A DNA stretch of 64,000 bases from CAKUFA01 sp963646285 (GTDB lineage Bacteria > Bacillota > Clostridia > Christensenellales > Aristaeellaceae): contig CAVIWF010000002.1 of NCBI GenBank assembly GCA_963646285.1, positions 1 to 64,000 on the forward strand, in the 5' to 3' direction. The position numbers were made by a program, and so were the translations under genes. Below are positions 1 through 7,537 of the stretch, one piece after another. The first letter of the stretch is position 1, and each line of letters opens with the position of its first letter. The notes below the pieces were generated by a model, which was not told where the DNA came from, did not search any database, and was given only the letters and a program-made list of their open reading frames with translations.

Positions 1-26
1 GTTTTTTCAACTCTGAATACGGCCAT
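1..26 (-). CDS. Start of a gene running off the left edge, mobile-element replication-type protein (partial)
   Basis: Only the first eight codons lie in the window, reading M-A-V-F-R-V-E-K on the minus strand. A good ribosome site (AGGAGG, about 33-38) lies upstream. This N-terminus is familiar from helix-turn-helix replication-initiator-like proteins of integrative conjugative elements in Firmicutes, but eight residues cannot prove it. If correct, the genes on its left belong to a mobile element and the ACGX/sirtuin cluster lies at or inside its boundary. Confidence 0.45.
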
Positions 27-59
27 TGCAAGACCTCCTTTCCTTTGAAAATGGGTATG

Positions 60-94
60 AAAAAAGGGCGCCCACTGATTAAAGTGAGACGTCC
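60..94 (-). terminator. Rho-independent terminator after the sirtuin gene
   Basis: On the minus strand an imperfect stem of about 12 bp (loop near 77-82) is followed by six T residues. It sits 25 bases beyond the stop of the sirtuin gene and would end the whole minus-strand cluster. Confidence 0.6.
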
Positions 95-118
95 AAGGCA
101 AAACAGTATTAACTTTTC

Positions 119-1024
119 TTAAATCTGGGACAGGATCTCTCCAATATCTCCATTGATACAAATAGACTTCTTTCTGATTTCGTCAGGAGCATATGCCTCT
201 CCATAGTTGAGACAGGCATAAGTGGCATTCTGCCAGTCATGAGTCATACGCCAGAAACTATACTTCACTATGGTTGGCGTATTGTAGCCGACAGCCAGTT
301 CCAAGAACAGAACTTTCATATTTTGGTGCCTGCGGAGAAAATCTGAATACCGACTGGCTGCAATGTGCCATCCTTCATCCTCGACGAATGTATCATCTGC
401 TCGAAGATTCATGCCCATGGGCCGTCCACAATGTGGGCAGTGCGGAACAAGCTCTGTCGGTACGGTCATTTTGGGCGCTTCGGGCGCAGTAAGTGTGCCA
501 TCCGGCTCAATCGTATAGCCCTGCGCAATGACCATGTTTTTGATAATCTCATCGTTGTCGAATGTCTCCGCACAACATGGTTCGCTGCACTGGACCAGTC
601 CGTAGTCTCCTTGCGTGTAGAACAGACGGTGTTTATCAAAGCCAGCTTTCTGAAAGCAGTGATCCACATTCGTTGTCAGGACAAAGTAATCTTTGTCTTT
701 CACAAGCGAAAGCAGTTTTTCATAGACGGGCTTTGGCGCATTCATATAACGGCTGATGTAAATATAACGGCTCCAATAGGCCCAGTGTTCTTCAAGCGTT
801 GAATACGGGTAAAACCCACCTGAGTACATATCATGAAAATCGTATTTTGCGGCGAAATCTGAAAAATATTTTTCAAACCGTTCGCCGGTATAAACAAATC
901 CTGCTGAAGTGGAGAGTCCCGCACCTGCACCGATTATTATGGCATCCGCATTGTCCAGCGTTTCACGCAGCTTGCTGATACAATCCAGTGTGTTTTCTGC
1001 TTTTAACATTCTTCTGCCAAACAT
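119..1024 (-). CDS. Class M sirtuin (SirTM), protein ADP-ribosyltransferase-type, complete copy
   Basis: This 301-residue protein has the NAD-binding GAGAGLS motif near residue 33, TTNVDHCF, and a GDY segment where canonical sirtuins carry the catalytic His (here YTQGDY, a Gln). Structural zinc cysteines are in QCSEPCC and CPHCGRP. These features match the SirTM group, known in Firmicutes and fungi to ADP-ribosylate a lipoylated carrier protein and to be encoded beside a macrodomain. I chose the ATG at 1024 over GTG codons at 1033 and 1036 because the AGGTGG site is then properly spaced. It is the last gene of a minus-strand cluster. Its 5' end overlaps the aberrant tail of the upstream paralogue out of frame. 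No lipoate ligase or GcvH-like partner is visible nearby. Confidence 0.85.
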   Translation of the reverse strand: MFGRRMLKAENTLDCISKLRETLDNADAIIIGAGAGLSTSAGFVYTGERFEKYFSDFAAKYDFHDMYSGGFYPYSTLEEHWAYWSRYIYISRYMNAPKPVYEKLLSLVKDKDYFVLTTNVDHCFQKAGFDKHRLFYTQGDYGLVQCSEPCCAETFDNDEIIKNMVIAQGYTIEPDGTLTAPEAPKMTVPTELVPHCPHCGRPMGMNLRADDTFVEDEGWHIAASRYSDFLRRHQNMKVLFLELAVGYNTPTIVKYSFWRMTHDWQNATYACLNYGEAYAPDEIRKKSICINGDIGEILSQI

Positions 1025-1847
1025 TGCGTACACCACCTTTCTTCAAATCCTCTTGTTTATTGGATGAAAGACCTGAAATCTGCTGTTTAAGCCTAATATT
1101 CGTTGAGTTAACCCTGGTGCTCGAAGAACAGAACACCGGGGTATTGTAGCCAACGCCCAATTCAAGAAAGAGGGCTTTTCCTCCCGCACGGGTACGGAGA
1201 AAATGCTCATACCGCTCTGCTGCTCTGTGCCAGCCCTCGTCCTCGACAAACTTATTATCTGACCGCAGGTTCATGGTCATGGGCTTGCCGCAGTGCGGGC
1301 AGACCGGCAGAAGTTCTGAAGGTATTTTCATATTTTCCTGTCGTGTGATCATTTCACGGATGATGGCTTCGTTCTCAAAGGTTTCCTGACAACAAGGCTC
1401 GCTGCACTGGAACAGACTATAATCGCCTTGCGTGTAGAACAGCCGCTTTTTATCAAAGCCTGCTTTCTGAAAACAGTGATCTACATTGGTCGTGATAACA
1501 AAATAATCCTTGGCAGTCAACAACTTCAAAAGATTGCCATAGACCGGCTTGGGGGCATCCATATAGCGGTTGACGTAGATATACCGACTCCAATAGGCCC
1601 AATGTTCCTCTGGCGTGGCAAAGGGATAAAAGCCGCCGGAATACATGTCACAAATACCGTACTTCGCTGCAAAATCCGAAAAGTATTTTTCAAACCGTTC
1701 TCCATTGTAGGTGAACCCGGCTGATGCAGAAAGACCGGCTCCGGCACCGATCACCACAGAATCCGCCTCACTGAGAGTTGTCTTTAGCTTTTTAATCTGC
1801 GCTGAGCAATCGAGCGTAAATTTCCTTGTCCAAATCTTTGAAAACAT
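963..1847 (-). pseudogene. Class M sirtuin (SirTM), second copy with lost C-terminus
   Basis: The first ~235 residues align closely to the neighbouring sirtuin: GAGAGLSASAG, TTNVDHCF, YTQGDY and both CxxC zinc pairs are present. After GVGYNTP (about position 1145) the similarity stops. The frame then runs for ~50 residues of low-complexity, unrelated sequence into the start of the next gene. The normal ending, represented in the neighbour by about 50 residues after GYNTP, is missing. This is a 3' truncation, probably from recombination between tandem copies. The NAD site is intact, so residual activity is possible, but loss of the last Rossmann elements argues against it. Its start overlaps the macrodomain gene by 56 bases. 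The ribosome site is AAGGTGAT. Confidence 0.7.
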
Positions 1848-2571
1848 TGAAGATCACCTTCTTTACAGTGGTTTTTCTATTCATAAAATGTTTGACCGTT
1901 TCTATGGCAATTTGCGCCGCCTGCTCATTGGGGAAATGAAACTCCCCTGTGGATATGCAGCAGAACGCCACGCTTTCCAAGTCATTCTCTGCCGCCAACT
2001 CCAGGCAGGAATGATAGCAGGAGGACAGCAGTTCTGTATCGGCTTTGGTCACTCGCTCGTGAATCATCGGGCCGACCGTATGCAGCACATATCGGCAAGG
2101 CAGATTAAACGCCGGAGTGTTTTTTGCTCGACCGGTTGGTTCCAAGTGGCCTTGTTTTTCCATCAGTTCCGCACAGGCAAGGCGCAGTTCCACACCTGCA
2201 AAGGTGTGAATGGCATTATCGATACAGCGGTGATTTGGAATATAGCAGCCGGTCATGCCAGCGTTGGCAGCATTAACAATGGCATCGCACTTGAGCGTCG
2301 TAATATCACCTTGCCAGAGATACAGCCCTGGCTGTATGGGCGTAAGCTCTGCAACATCGGTGACACCCTTTGCGGCAGTTTCGCCTTGCAGATAGGCGTT
2401 CTGTATTTTCAAAAAATCTGCATTTGCATTCTGCGGCGCATGAATATTCATCAGGCTCCGCAAAAGCTGACGCTGACGCTCCGGTTCTGTCGGAATATCC
2501 ATATCCCGATATTCTGCTCTCTCTTTCAAAAACGATTGGATCAAAAAAAGCCGCCGCTGTGCTTGATTCAT
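1792..2571 (-). CDS. Zinc-type macrodomain protein, ADP-ribosyl hydrolase (SirTM partner)
   Basis: This 259-residue protein has an N-terminal helical region of ~85 residues followed by a macrodomain. Visible motifs are GDITTLKCDAIVNAAN, then GCYIPNHRCIDNAIH, which carries the Cys/His set typical of zinc-containing, sirtuin-linked macrodomains, and CCISTGEFHFP near the C-terminus. In known SirTM operons this enzyme removes the ADP-ribose added by the sirtuin, so writer and eraser are adjacent here. The start overlaps the upstream ferredoxin-fusion gene by four bases (ATGA), indicating translational coupling. Function by family is well supported; the protein target here is unknown. Confidence 0.85.
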   Translation of the reverse strand: MNQAQRRLFLIQSFLKERAEYRDMDIPTEPERQRQLLRSLMNIHAPQNANADFLKIQNAYLQGETAAKGVTDVAELTPIQPGLYLWQGDITTLKCDAIVNAANAGMTGCYIPNHRCIDNAIHTFAGVELRLACAELMEKQGHLEPTGRAKNTPAFNLPCRYVLHTVGPMIHERVTKADTELLSSCYHSCLELAAENDLESVAFCCISTGEFHFPNEQAAQIAIETVKHFMNRKTTVKKVIFNVFKDLDKEIYARLLSAD

Positions 2572-3173
2572 AATTTTTCCACCGCCTTTACCGGACAGTT
2601 TTCATAGCAGGCCCCACAATGGAGGCAATGCTCCGGCTGAATGGTGTATTGTTCGCCGGGAACAATGCACTTCTGTGGACAGTGGCTCAGGCAGGTGCCA
2701 CAGCCGATGCACGCATCGGTGATACGATAGCCCTTTTTCTCGGTTTCCGCCTGCCCAACCGTATAAACCTCACGGAAGATGGGCTTCACGCCCAAATTGA
2801 AGTATTCGATGTTGAAATCCTTCAGCTCAAAAATAATGCCGATATTCCGGGTGTCTCCGGGATATACATTCGCAAGATACGGCTGTTCCGCAAATATCGT
2901 ATTGATTTTTTCCTCCTGACTTTCCGCAGGCACCGCCTTGCCGGACAGACGGATCATTTCTTTGAACCGGGTATAAGCGAGAATCTGCACCCGCCCATTG
3001 GTCAGCAGCTCGGCGCAAAATGCCTTGCCCCTTGCCGTGAAGAAATACAAGGAATCTGGTTCATAATGAATGGCGCTGATGCAGCGGATCTGCGGTGCAC
3101 CGTTTTTATCTACGGTGGCGAAGGACAGCACTCCGCAGAGCTTCATTTTTTGCAAACAGATTTGTGCGTTCAT
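2568..3173 (-). CDS. Pyridoxamine-phosphate-oxidase-like flavin domain fused to a 2x[4Fe-4S] ferredoxin
   Basis: The 201-residue protein has an N-terminal split-barrel FMN-binding domain (residues ~1-140; FATVDKNGAPQIR, VQILAYTRF). It ends in two ferredoxin clusters, CIGCGTCLSHCPQKC and CLHCGACYENCPVKA. Such fusions shuttle electrons between low-potential iron-sulfur centres and a flavin. It overlaps the nitroreductase gene by four bases upstream and the macrodomain gene by four bases downstream, so the three are probably co-translated. A plausible role is an electron donor or acceptor for the neighbouring radical SAM enzyme or nitroreductase, which is inference. The exact substrate is not predictable. 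Confidence 0.82.
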   Translation of the reverse strand: MNAQICLQKMKLCGVLSFATVDKNGAPQIRCISAIHYEPDSLYFFTARGKAFCAELLTNGRVQILAYTRFKEMIRLSGKAVPAESQEEKINTIFAEQPYLANVYPGDTRNIGIIFELKDFNIEYFNLGVKPIFREVYTVGQAETEKKGYRITDACIGCGTCLSHCPQKCIVPGEQYTIQPEHCLHCGACYENCPVKAVEKL

Positions 3174-3772
3174 TTTACAGCACCTCCCATACGGATCACG
3201 CGCCCCTCTTTTCTCGGCTTCGGGGAGGGATGCATGTCGCCTTCACGGGGATAGCCTAATAGAAGCTGCATAACGGCGTAATGGTCGGTAGGAATATGCC
3301 ACTGCTGCAAAATTTCCTGTCCGTAAGGATCGGCAAAGGCTGTCCAGCCCTGCCCGATATAGCAGGAGCCGACACCCAGCGCATCAGCTGCCAACATCAT
3401 GTTTTCTGCGGCAACCGCACAGTCATCCACGGAAAACAGAAAATTCTTTGGCGCAAAGAATGTGATGACGGTAGGTGCATCATAAAAGGCATTTATCAGT
3501 TTGGAATCATCTGCAATGCTGGGCTGCTCACGGGAAACAAAGCTGGTTTCCGTTGCCATGCGGGGATGGAAATTTGCTCGCTTGATTTTGCCAAGACGCT
3601 CATTTACATCTTGATCCTGACAGACGACAAAGATTACACCCTGCCGTCCGCCGGCGCTGGGGGCGTATAAACCGGCCTGCAAAATCTGCTGTAAGGCGGC
3701 TTCTTCAATTTGCTTCGGTTCAAACCGGCGAATGGAGCGACGGTGCAGCATGGTCTCAAAAATATCAGGCAT
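3170..3772 (-). CDS. Nitroreductase-family FMN oxidoreductase
   Basis: The 200-residue protein has the family's N-terminal RRSIRRFEPK FMN-phosphate site, the APSAGGRQ loop and the C-terminal GYPREGD segment. Its length fits the small single-domain nitroreductases. The ATG at 3772 gives a 9-base gap to AGGAGG, whereas the in-frame GTG at 3778 is too close. The gene overlaps the end of the radical SAM gene by eight bases and the next gene by four. Nitroreductases serve as dehydrogenases in several peptide natural-product pathways and also in quinone or electrophile detoxification. The adjacent HxlR regulator would fit the latter, so both roles stay open. Confidence 0.85.
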   Translation of the reverse strand: MPDIFETMLHRRSIRRFEPKQIEEAALQQILQAGLYAPSAGGRQGVIFVVCQDQDVNERLGKIKRANFHPRMATETSFVSREQPSIADDSKLINAFYDAPTVITFFAPKNFLFSVDDCAVAAENMMLAADALGVGSCYIGQGWTAFADPYGQEILQQWHIPTDHYAVMQLLLGYPREGDMHPSPKPRKEGRVIRMGGAVK

Positions 3773-4808
3773 ATTCACTTACCTCCTTCCAGCATTGGGG
3801 ATCAGCAGCATAGAAATTTCCGTCTTTACCGCTTGCCACGGCAGGACATCCCCGGCAGAATGCCAGCAGCTCACAGTTGCTGCACTTCTCAAATTTCGTG
3901 TAGTCCCGGTACTGCTCCATCTGGCATACCCAGACATCTGCAAGCCGGTCAGTGAACACATTGGCAACCTTGCTGTTTTGTACCCGGCGGCAGGCGTACA
4001 CATCCCCGGTGGGGAGAATCGTCAGGTGGCAGTTGCCGCAATTGCAGCCGCCATAGATCATACCATCTTCCATGGTTTCGGGGATTTTGAATGTCCCGGT
4101 TTCGTACTCATACAGCGTCCATAGATGGTCTTTCTTGTTGAAATAAGTCTGGCAGCCTGCGGCTTCATATGCCTTGAATTTCTTGTCGCAGTCGGAGAGC
4201 AGCTTGCGGTAGCGCAGTGGCTCAATGCCCACATCCTTTTCCTCGCTGGTAGGGCAATAACGGGCGAAAGCAAAGACATTCACACCAGCCGTCACAACAG
4301 CGTCGATAATGTCAGGAACCTCGTCGATGTTCGTGCCGGAAACGGTGGTCATCACCACGGAGCGAATACCAGCCCCATTGATGCAGCCGATCTTCTCCAG
4401 CGTTAAATCAAAGCTGCCGGGCTTGCGGAACCAGTCATGGGTATCACGCAGACCGTCCATAGACAGCTGGTATTTTTCACAGCCGTATTCTTTCAGCTTG
4501 TGGCAAACCTCGTCTGTCAGGTGGAACGGATTGCCGAGGATCGTAAAGGGCACGCGGTGCTGCTTCAGCAGTCCTAGTAGTTTCCAAAAATCCGGATGCA
4601 GGATCGGATCGCCGCCGGTGATGTAGAAATAGGGCAGGCGGTCATAGACCTGACAGAAGTCCAGGCAGTTATAGAAAGTGTCCTGCATTTGTGTCCAGGA
4701 CATGGTATCCAGCTTCTTGTTGCAGTTTTCTGAGAAGATGTAGCAGTGCTTACAACGTTGGTCACATTCATCGGTAATGTGCCACTGAAAAGAAAAATAC
4801 TGTTTCAT
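3765..4808 (-). CDS. Radical SAM/SPASM peptide-modifying enzyme, ACGX-type system
   Basis: This 347-residue protein has the radical SAM cluster motif CDQRCKHC near residue 16 (CX3CX2C), ITGGDP, and LSMDG in the TIM-barrel. The C-terminal SPASM domain has cysteines CNCGNC, YACRR and CSNCELLAFCRGC. SPASM enzymes with such auxiliary clusters typically install thioether, C-C or epimer modifications on ribosomal peptides. Immediately upstream lies an alanine-cysteine-glycine repeat peptide, matching the architecture named 'ACGX system' in protein family collections. I chose the ATG at 4808 because AAGGAGGAT lies just upstream. The open frame extends further only because it overlaps the repeat region. 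The reaction performed is not known to me. Confidence 0.88.
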   Translation of the reverse strand: MKQYFSFQWHITDECDQRCKHCYIFSENCNKKLDTMSWTQMQDTFYNCLDFCQVYDRLPYFYITGGDPILHPDFWKLLGLLKQHRVPFTILGNPFHLTDEVCHKLKEYGCEKYQLSMDGLRDTHDWFRKPGSFDLTLEKIGCINGAGIRSVVMTTVSGTNIDEVPDIIDAVVTAGVNVFAFARYCPTSEEKDVGIEPLRYRKLLSDCDKKFKAYEAAGCQTYFNKKDHLWTLYEYETGTFKIPETMEDGMIYGGCNCGNCHLTILPTGDVYACRRVQNSKVANVFTDRLADVWVCQMEQYRDYTKFEKCSNCELLAFCRGCPAVASGKDGNFYAADPQCWKEVSEYA

Positions 4809-4831
4809 GGGATCCTCCTTGCCCAGAGGGG

Positions 4832-4897
4832 ACGCATTTCCAAAAGCGTAACAGCCGTTGCTCCCTTGGAAATACGCCCCAAGATCGTTTTCTTGGA
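4832..4897 (-). promoter_or_regulatory. Two stem-loops between the repeat-peptide gene and the radical SAM gene
   Basis: In the 103-base gap, positions 4833-4843 pair with 4866-4876 (11 bp, one G-T), and 4879-4884 pair with 4891-4896. Neither is followed by a T-run. Such intercistronic hairpins often let a short peptide gene accumulate more transcript than the downstream enzyme gene, by RNA protection or partial attenuation. The structure is visible; the role is inferred. Confidence 0.45.
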
Positions 4898-4911
4898 GCG
4901 TACGCCGACTT

Positions 4912-5151
4912 TTACTGCTTGTCGCCAGCACCGCAGGCAGAACCGCAAGCGGCAGGCTTTTCGGTGGGCTTATCACCAGCACCGCAGGCAGAGCCGCAAG
5001 CGGCAGGCTTTTCGGCGGGCTTGTCGCCGGCACCGCAGGCAGAACCACAGGCGGCAGGCTTTTCGGCGGGCTTGTCGCCAGCGCCGCAGGCAGTTACAGG
5101 AGCGGCCTCCGTCTTGTTGTTCCAGCCAAAGAGATTGGAAAGAGCCATCAT
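4912..5151 (-). CDS. ACGX-repeat peptide, putative RiPP-like precursor
   Basis: The predicted peptide has 78-79 residues, with a short leader (MALSNLFGWNNKTEAAPV) followed by tandem 17-residue units. Each unit contains ACGA, GDKPAEKP and AACGS, giving about three and a half copies and seven ACG triplets. Two adjacent ATGs (5149-5151 and 5146-5148) both follow GGAGGTAAC; the second is equally possible. Cysteine followed by glycine, in regularly spaced Pro/Lys/Glu-rich linkers, is typical of a modified or metal/thiol-active peptide rather than a globular protein. The gene lies directly upstream of a radical SAM/SPASM maturase. No Gly-Gly leader-peptidase site or exporter is seen. Mature form and function are unknown. 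Confidence 0.8.
   Translation of the reverse strand: MMALSNLFGWNNKTEAAPVTACGAGDKPAEKPAACGSACGAGDKPAEKPAACGSACGAGDKPTEKPAACGSACGAGDKQ
4919..5093 (-). repeat. 51-base tandem coding repeats (17-residue units) in the peptide gene
   Basis: Units of 51 bases repeat about 3.4 times with only a few substitutions, for example a GCC/ACC change that makes one unit read KPTEKP. The near identity at DNA level points to recent expansion by slippage or recombination, so copy number is likely to vary between strains. Confidence 0.85.
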
Positions 5152-5163
5152 TGTTACCTCCAT

Positions 5164-5195
5164 CAATGCTGTCAAACAGCAATGCTGTCAAATAG
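5164..5195. repeat. 16-base direct repeat upstream of the repeat-peptide gene
   Basis: CAATGCTGTCAAACAG (5164-5179) is followed immediately by CAATGCTGTCAAATAG (5180-5195), with one mismatch. It lies just upstream of the peptide gene's ribosome site, in the untranslated leader or promoter-proximal region. It could be a regulator site or a simple duplication. Confidence 0.6.
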
Positions 5196-5281
5196 CGTTC
5201 CTGTTTGCAGCTTTATTGTAAGCCCCTGTCCTTTCGAAAAAAAGTACGCACAAATCTATGCCTAAGTCACAAAAAAGTAAC

Positions 5282-5332
5282 GCATGCTGCGAGAAGGGAC
5301 AGCTTGAAAGTCCATGCATGCTGCATTATAAT
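5282..5332 (+). promoter_or_regulatory. hxlR promoter with repeated GCATGCTGC boxes
   Basis: TTGAAA (5304-5309), a 17-base spacer and TATAAT (5327-5332) precede the HxlR gene by ~40 bases. The 9-mer GCATGCTGC occurs at 5282-5290 and again at 5316-5324, inside the spacer. This makes it a candidate operator for the divergent regulator, which would then control itself and the minus-strand cluster. Confidence 0.6.
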
Positions 5333-5373
5333 TTAGCTGCAACATTCTGATTGGAACTGATGGAGGTGCAGCT

Positions 5374-5715
5374 ATGCTGACGAAGGAAGAAATGCCCGCC
5401 TGCCCGGTAGCAACCACCGTGGCGCTGATCGGCAGCAAGTGGAAACTGCTGATTATGCGAAACCTTCTGGCTCGTCCTTGGCGGTTCAATGAGCTGAAAA
5501 AGGACTTAGAGGGGATTAGCCAAAAAGTATTGACGGACAGCCTGCGCTCCATGGAGGCGGATGGGATCATCACCCGGACTGTCTATCCAGAAGTGCCGCC
5601 CAGGGTGGAATATGCCCTGTCCGAACTTGGCGAATCCATGCGTCCGATTATTCAATCCATGGAAGCGTGGGGGATCAATTACAAAAAGACAAAAGCGCAA
5701 AATGGCGAAAAATGA
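5374..5715 (+). CDS. HxlR-family winged-helix transcriptional regulator
   Basis: The 113-residue protein has the family hallmarks CPVATTVALIGSKWK near the N-terminus, RFNELKKDLEGISQKVLT in the recognition helix, and YALSELGESM in the wing. HxlR proteins of the YodB/HypR group sense quinones, aldehydes or disulfide stress through a conserved N-terminal cysteine, and one is present here (residue 10). Its start follows GGAGGTGCAGCT. Divergent placement next to the ACGX cluster suggests it regulates that cluster, which includes a nitroreductase, a frequent target of such regulators. Confidence 0.85.
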   Translation: MLTKEEMPACPVATTVALIGSKWKLLIMRNLLARPWRFNELKKDLEGISQKVLTDSLRSMEADGIITRTVYPEVPPRVEYALSELGESMRPIIQSMEAWGINYKKTKAQNGEK

Positions 5716-5757
5716 ATCCATTCCGGAAAGTTTTACAAGCTTGCAAGGATAATGCCC

Positions 5758-5787
5758 TTGTCATTGATTTGTCAATGGACGTATAAT
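5758..5787 (+). promoter_or_regulatory. Promoter of the first nucleotidase gene
   Basis: TTGTCA (5758-5763) and TATAAT (5782-5787) are 18 bases apart and lie 43 bases before the start codon. Confidence 0.65.
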
Positions 5788-5830
5788 AGATACGCATCAG
5801 TGACTTCAATCATATAGGAGGATGCGGAAG

Positions 5831-7504
5831 ATGAAAAAACTGCTGTCTCTGTGGATGGTACTGACCATGCTGCTGTGCGTTGTGCCCGGCATGGCAGAAG
5901 AAAGCACAACAAAGATGACCAAGGACGTGGTGATCCTGTTCACCAGCGACGTGCACTGCGGCATTGATCAGGGCTTTGGCTATGCCGGCTTGTATGCGGT
6001 GAAGGAACAGCTTGCCAAGACCAACCATGTTTTGCTGGTGGATGACGGGGACGCCATTCAGGGCGAGCCTGTGGGCACGGTGACCCACGGCAGTGCCATC
6101 ATTGACCTGATGAACACGGTGGGTTACGACGTGGCCATCCCCGGCAATCATGAGTATGACTACGGCATGGAAAACTTCATGAACCTGACCAAGCAGGCGA
6201 AGTTCCCCTACATCAGCTGCAACTTTACCAAGAACGGCGAGCTGGTATTCCCTTCCTACGTCATCAAGGAAGTGGACGGGGTGAAGATCGGCTTCATCGG
6301 CATCACCACCCCGGAAACCCTGACCAAGGACACCCCGAAGAATTTTCAGGATGATCAGGGGAATTTCATTTACAGCTTCATGGAGGATGGTACCGGCGAA
6401 AAGCTCTATGCAGCGGTGCAGACGGCAGCTGATGATGCTCGGAAGGCCGGTGCGGACTACGTGATTGCCATCGCCCACCTGGGCAATGACGCATCTTCTT
6501 CGCCCTACAACTATGCGGATGTGCTCAGCCACACCACCGGCATTGATGCCATGGTGGATGGCCACAGTCATGACACGGATCAGCTGGTGATGAAGAACAA
6601 GGACGGCAAGGACGTGATCCGGGCTGCCTGCGGCACCAAGCTGGAAGGCATCGGCTACGTGACCATTTCCGCCAAGGACGGCTCCCTTTCCTATGGCCTG
6701 TACACCTGGCATAACAGCACTTCGGCTCCGGCCCTTTTGGGCATCGAAAACGAAGTTTCCAAAGCAGTATCCGCTGCAACGGATGGCCTGAATGCAGAAC
6801 TGTCCAAGGTGGTGGCCAAGACGGCGGTGGACCTGACCGTCAACGATCCTACGGCCAAGGATGCCAATGGTTCTCCGATCCGCATTATCCGCAATGCGGA
6901 AACCAATCTGGGCGACCTGTGCGCCGATGCCTATCGGGATCAGACCGGTGCCCAGGTGGCCATTGTCAACGGCGGCGGTATTCGGGCTTCCATTTCCGCA
7001 GGGGATATTACCCTGAATGACATCATGAAGGTCCATCCCTTTGGCAATCAGATTCTTGTGCTGGAAGTGACGGGGCAGCAGCTGCTGGATGCCTTGGAAT
7101 TTGCTTCCCGGGATGTGCCCAACGAGTGCGGCAGCTTCCTGCAGGTATCCGGCATGACCTACGAAATTCACACCTACATCAAGTCCTCCTGCACCATGGA
7201 TGATAAAGGCGTGTTCACCGGCGTCACTGGGGAATATCGGGTGAAAAATGTGAAGATCGGCGATGAACCGCTGGATCTGACCAAAACCTATACCTTGGCT
7301 GGCCATGACCACACCCTGCTGAATGGCGGCGGCGGCATGTCCATGTTCAATGGCTGCAAGGTTGTGAAGAAGAACGTAAAGCTGGATAATCAGGTGCTGA
7401 TTGACTACATTGTGAATACCCTGGGCGGCGTTGTGGGCGAAGCTTACGCCAATCCTTACGGGCAGGGACGGATTGTGGCTGTGCCCACGGCACCGGCGCA
7501 ATAA
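5831..7504 (+). CDS. Exported 5'-nucleotidase / UshA-type metallophosphatase, copy 1
   Basis: This 557-residue protein starts with a signal peptide (MKKLLSLWMVLTMLL, cleavage likely near GMA-EE). The metallophosphatase domain follows, with FTSDVHCG, DDGDAIQG, GNHEYDYG and DGHSHD. A C-terminal 5'-nucleotidase domain carries NGGGIR. Enzymes of this architecture hydrolyse extracellular nucleotides to nucleosides and phosphate, using two metal ions. The ATG at 5831 is chosen because AGGAGG ends nine bases upstream; an earlier in-frame ATG abuts the ribosome site. No sortase motif or lipobox is clear. It is followed by a terminator and a close paralogue with its own promoter. Confidence 0.9.
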   Translation: MKKLLSLWMVLTMLLCVVPGMAEESTTKMTKDVVILFTSDVHCGIDQGFGYAGLYAVKEQLAKTNHVLLVDDGDAIQGEPVGTVTHGSAIIDLMNTVGYDVAIPGNHEYDYGMENFMNLTKQAKFPYISCNFTKNGELVFPSYVIKEVDGVKIGFIGITTPETLTKDTPKNFQDDQGNFIYSFMEDGTGEKLYAAVQTAADDARKAGADYVIAIAHLGNDASSSPYNYADVLSHTTGIDAMVDGHSHDTDQLVMKNKDGKDVIRAACGTKLEGIGYVTISAKDGSLSYGLYTWHNSTSAPALLGIENEVSKAVSAATDGLNAELSKVVAKTAVDLTVNDPTAKDANGSPIRIIRNAETNLGDLCADAYRDQTGAQVAIVNGGGIRASISAGDITLNDIMKVHPFGNQILVLEVTGQQLLDALEFASRDVPNECGSFLQVSGMTYEIHTYIKSSCTMDDKGVFTGVTGEYRVKNVKIGDEPLDLTKTYTLAGHDHTLLNGGGGMSMFNGCKVVKKNVKLDNQVLIDYIVNTLGGVVGEAYANPYGQGRIVAVPTAPAQ

Positions 7505-7537
7505 TCCGTACGTTTTCTGTGAAACATAGAAGAAAGG

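Noticed and set aside
3765..5048. Longer radical SAM protein starting at 5048
   Set aside because: The extra 80 residues are an out-of-frame reading of the peptide repeats; a strong ribosome site fixes the start at 4808.
4912..5151. Regular repeats that could look like a CRISPR array
   Set aside because: The period is 51 bases with no unique spacers, no palindromic repeat, and the units keep a reading frame behind a ribosome site.
5810..7501. 563-residue minus-strand open frame
   Set aside because: Antisense to nucleotidase copy 1; the same shadow recurs opposite copy 2.
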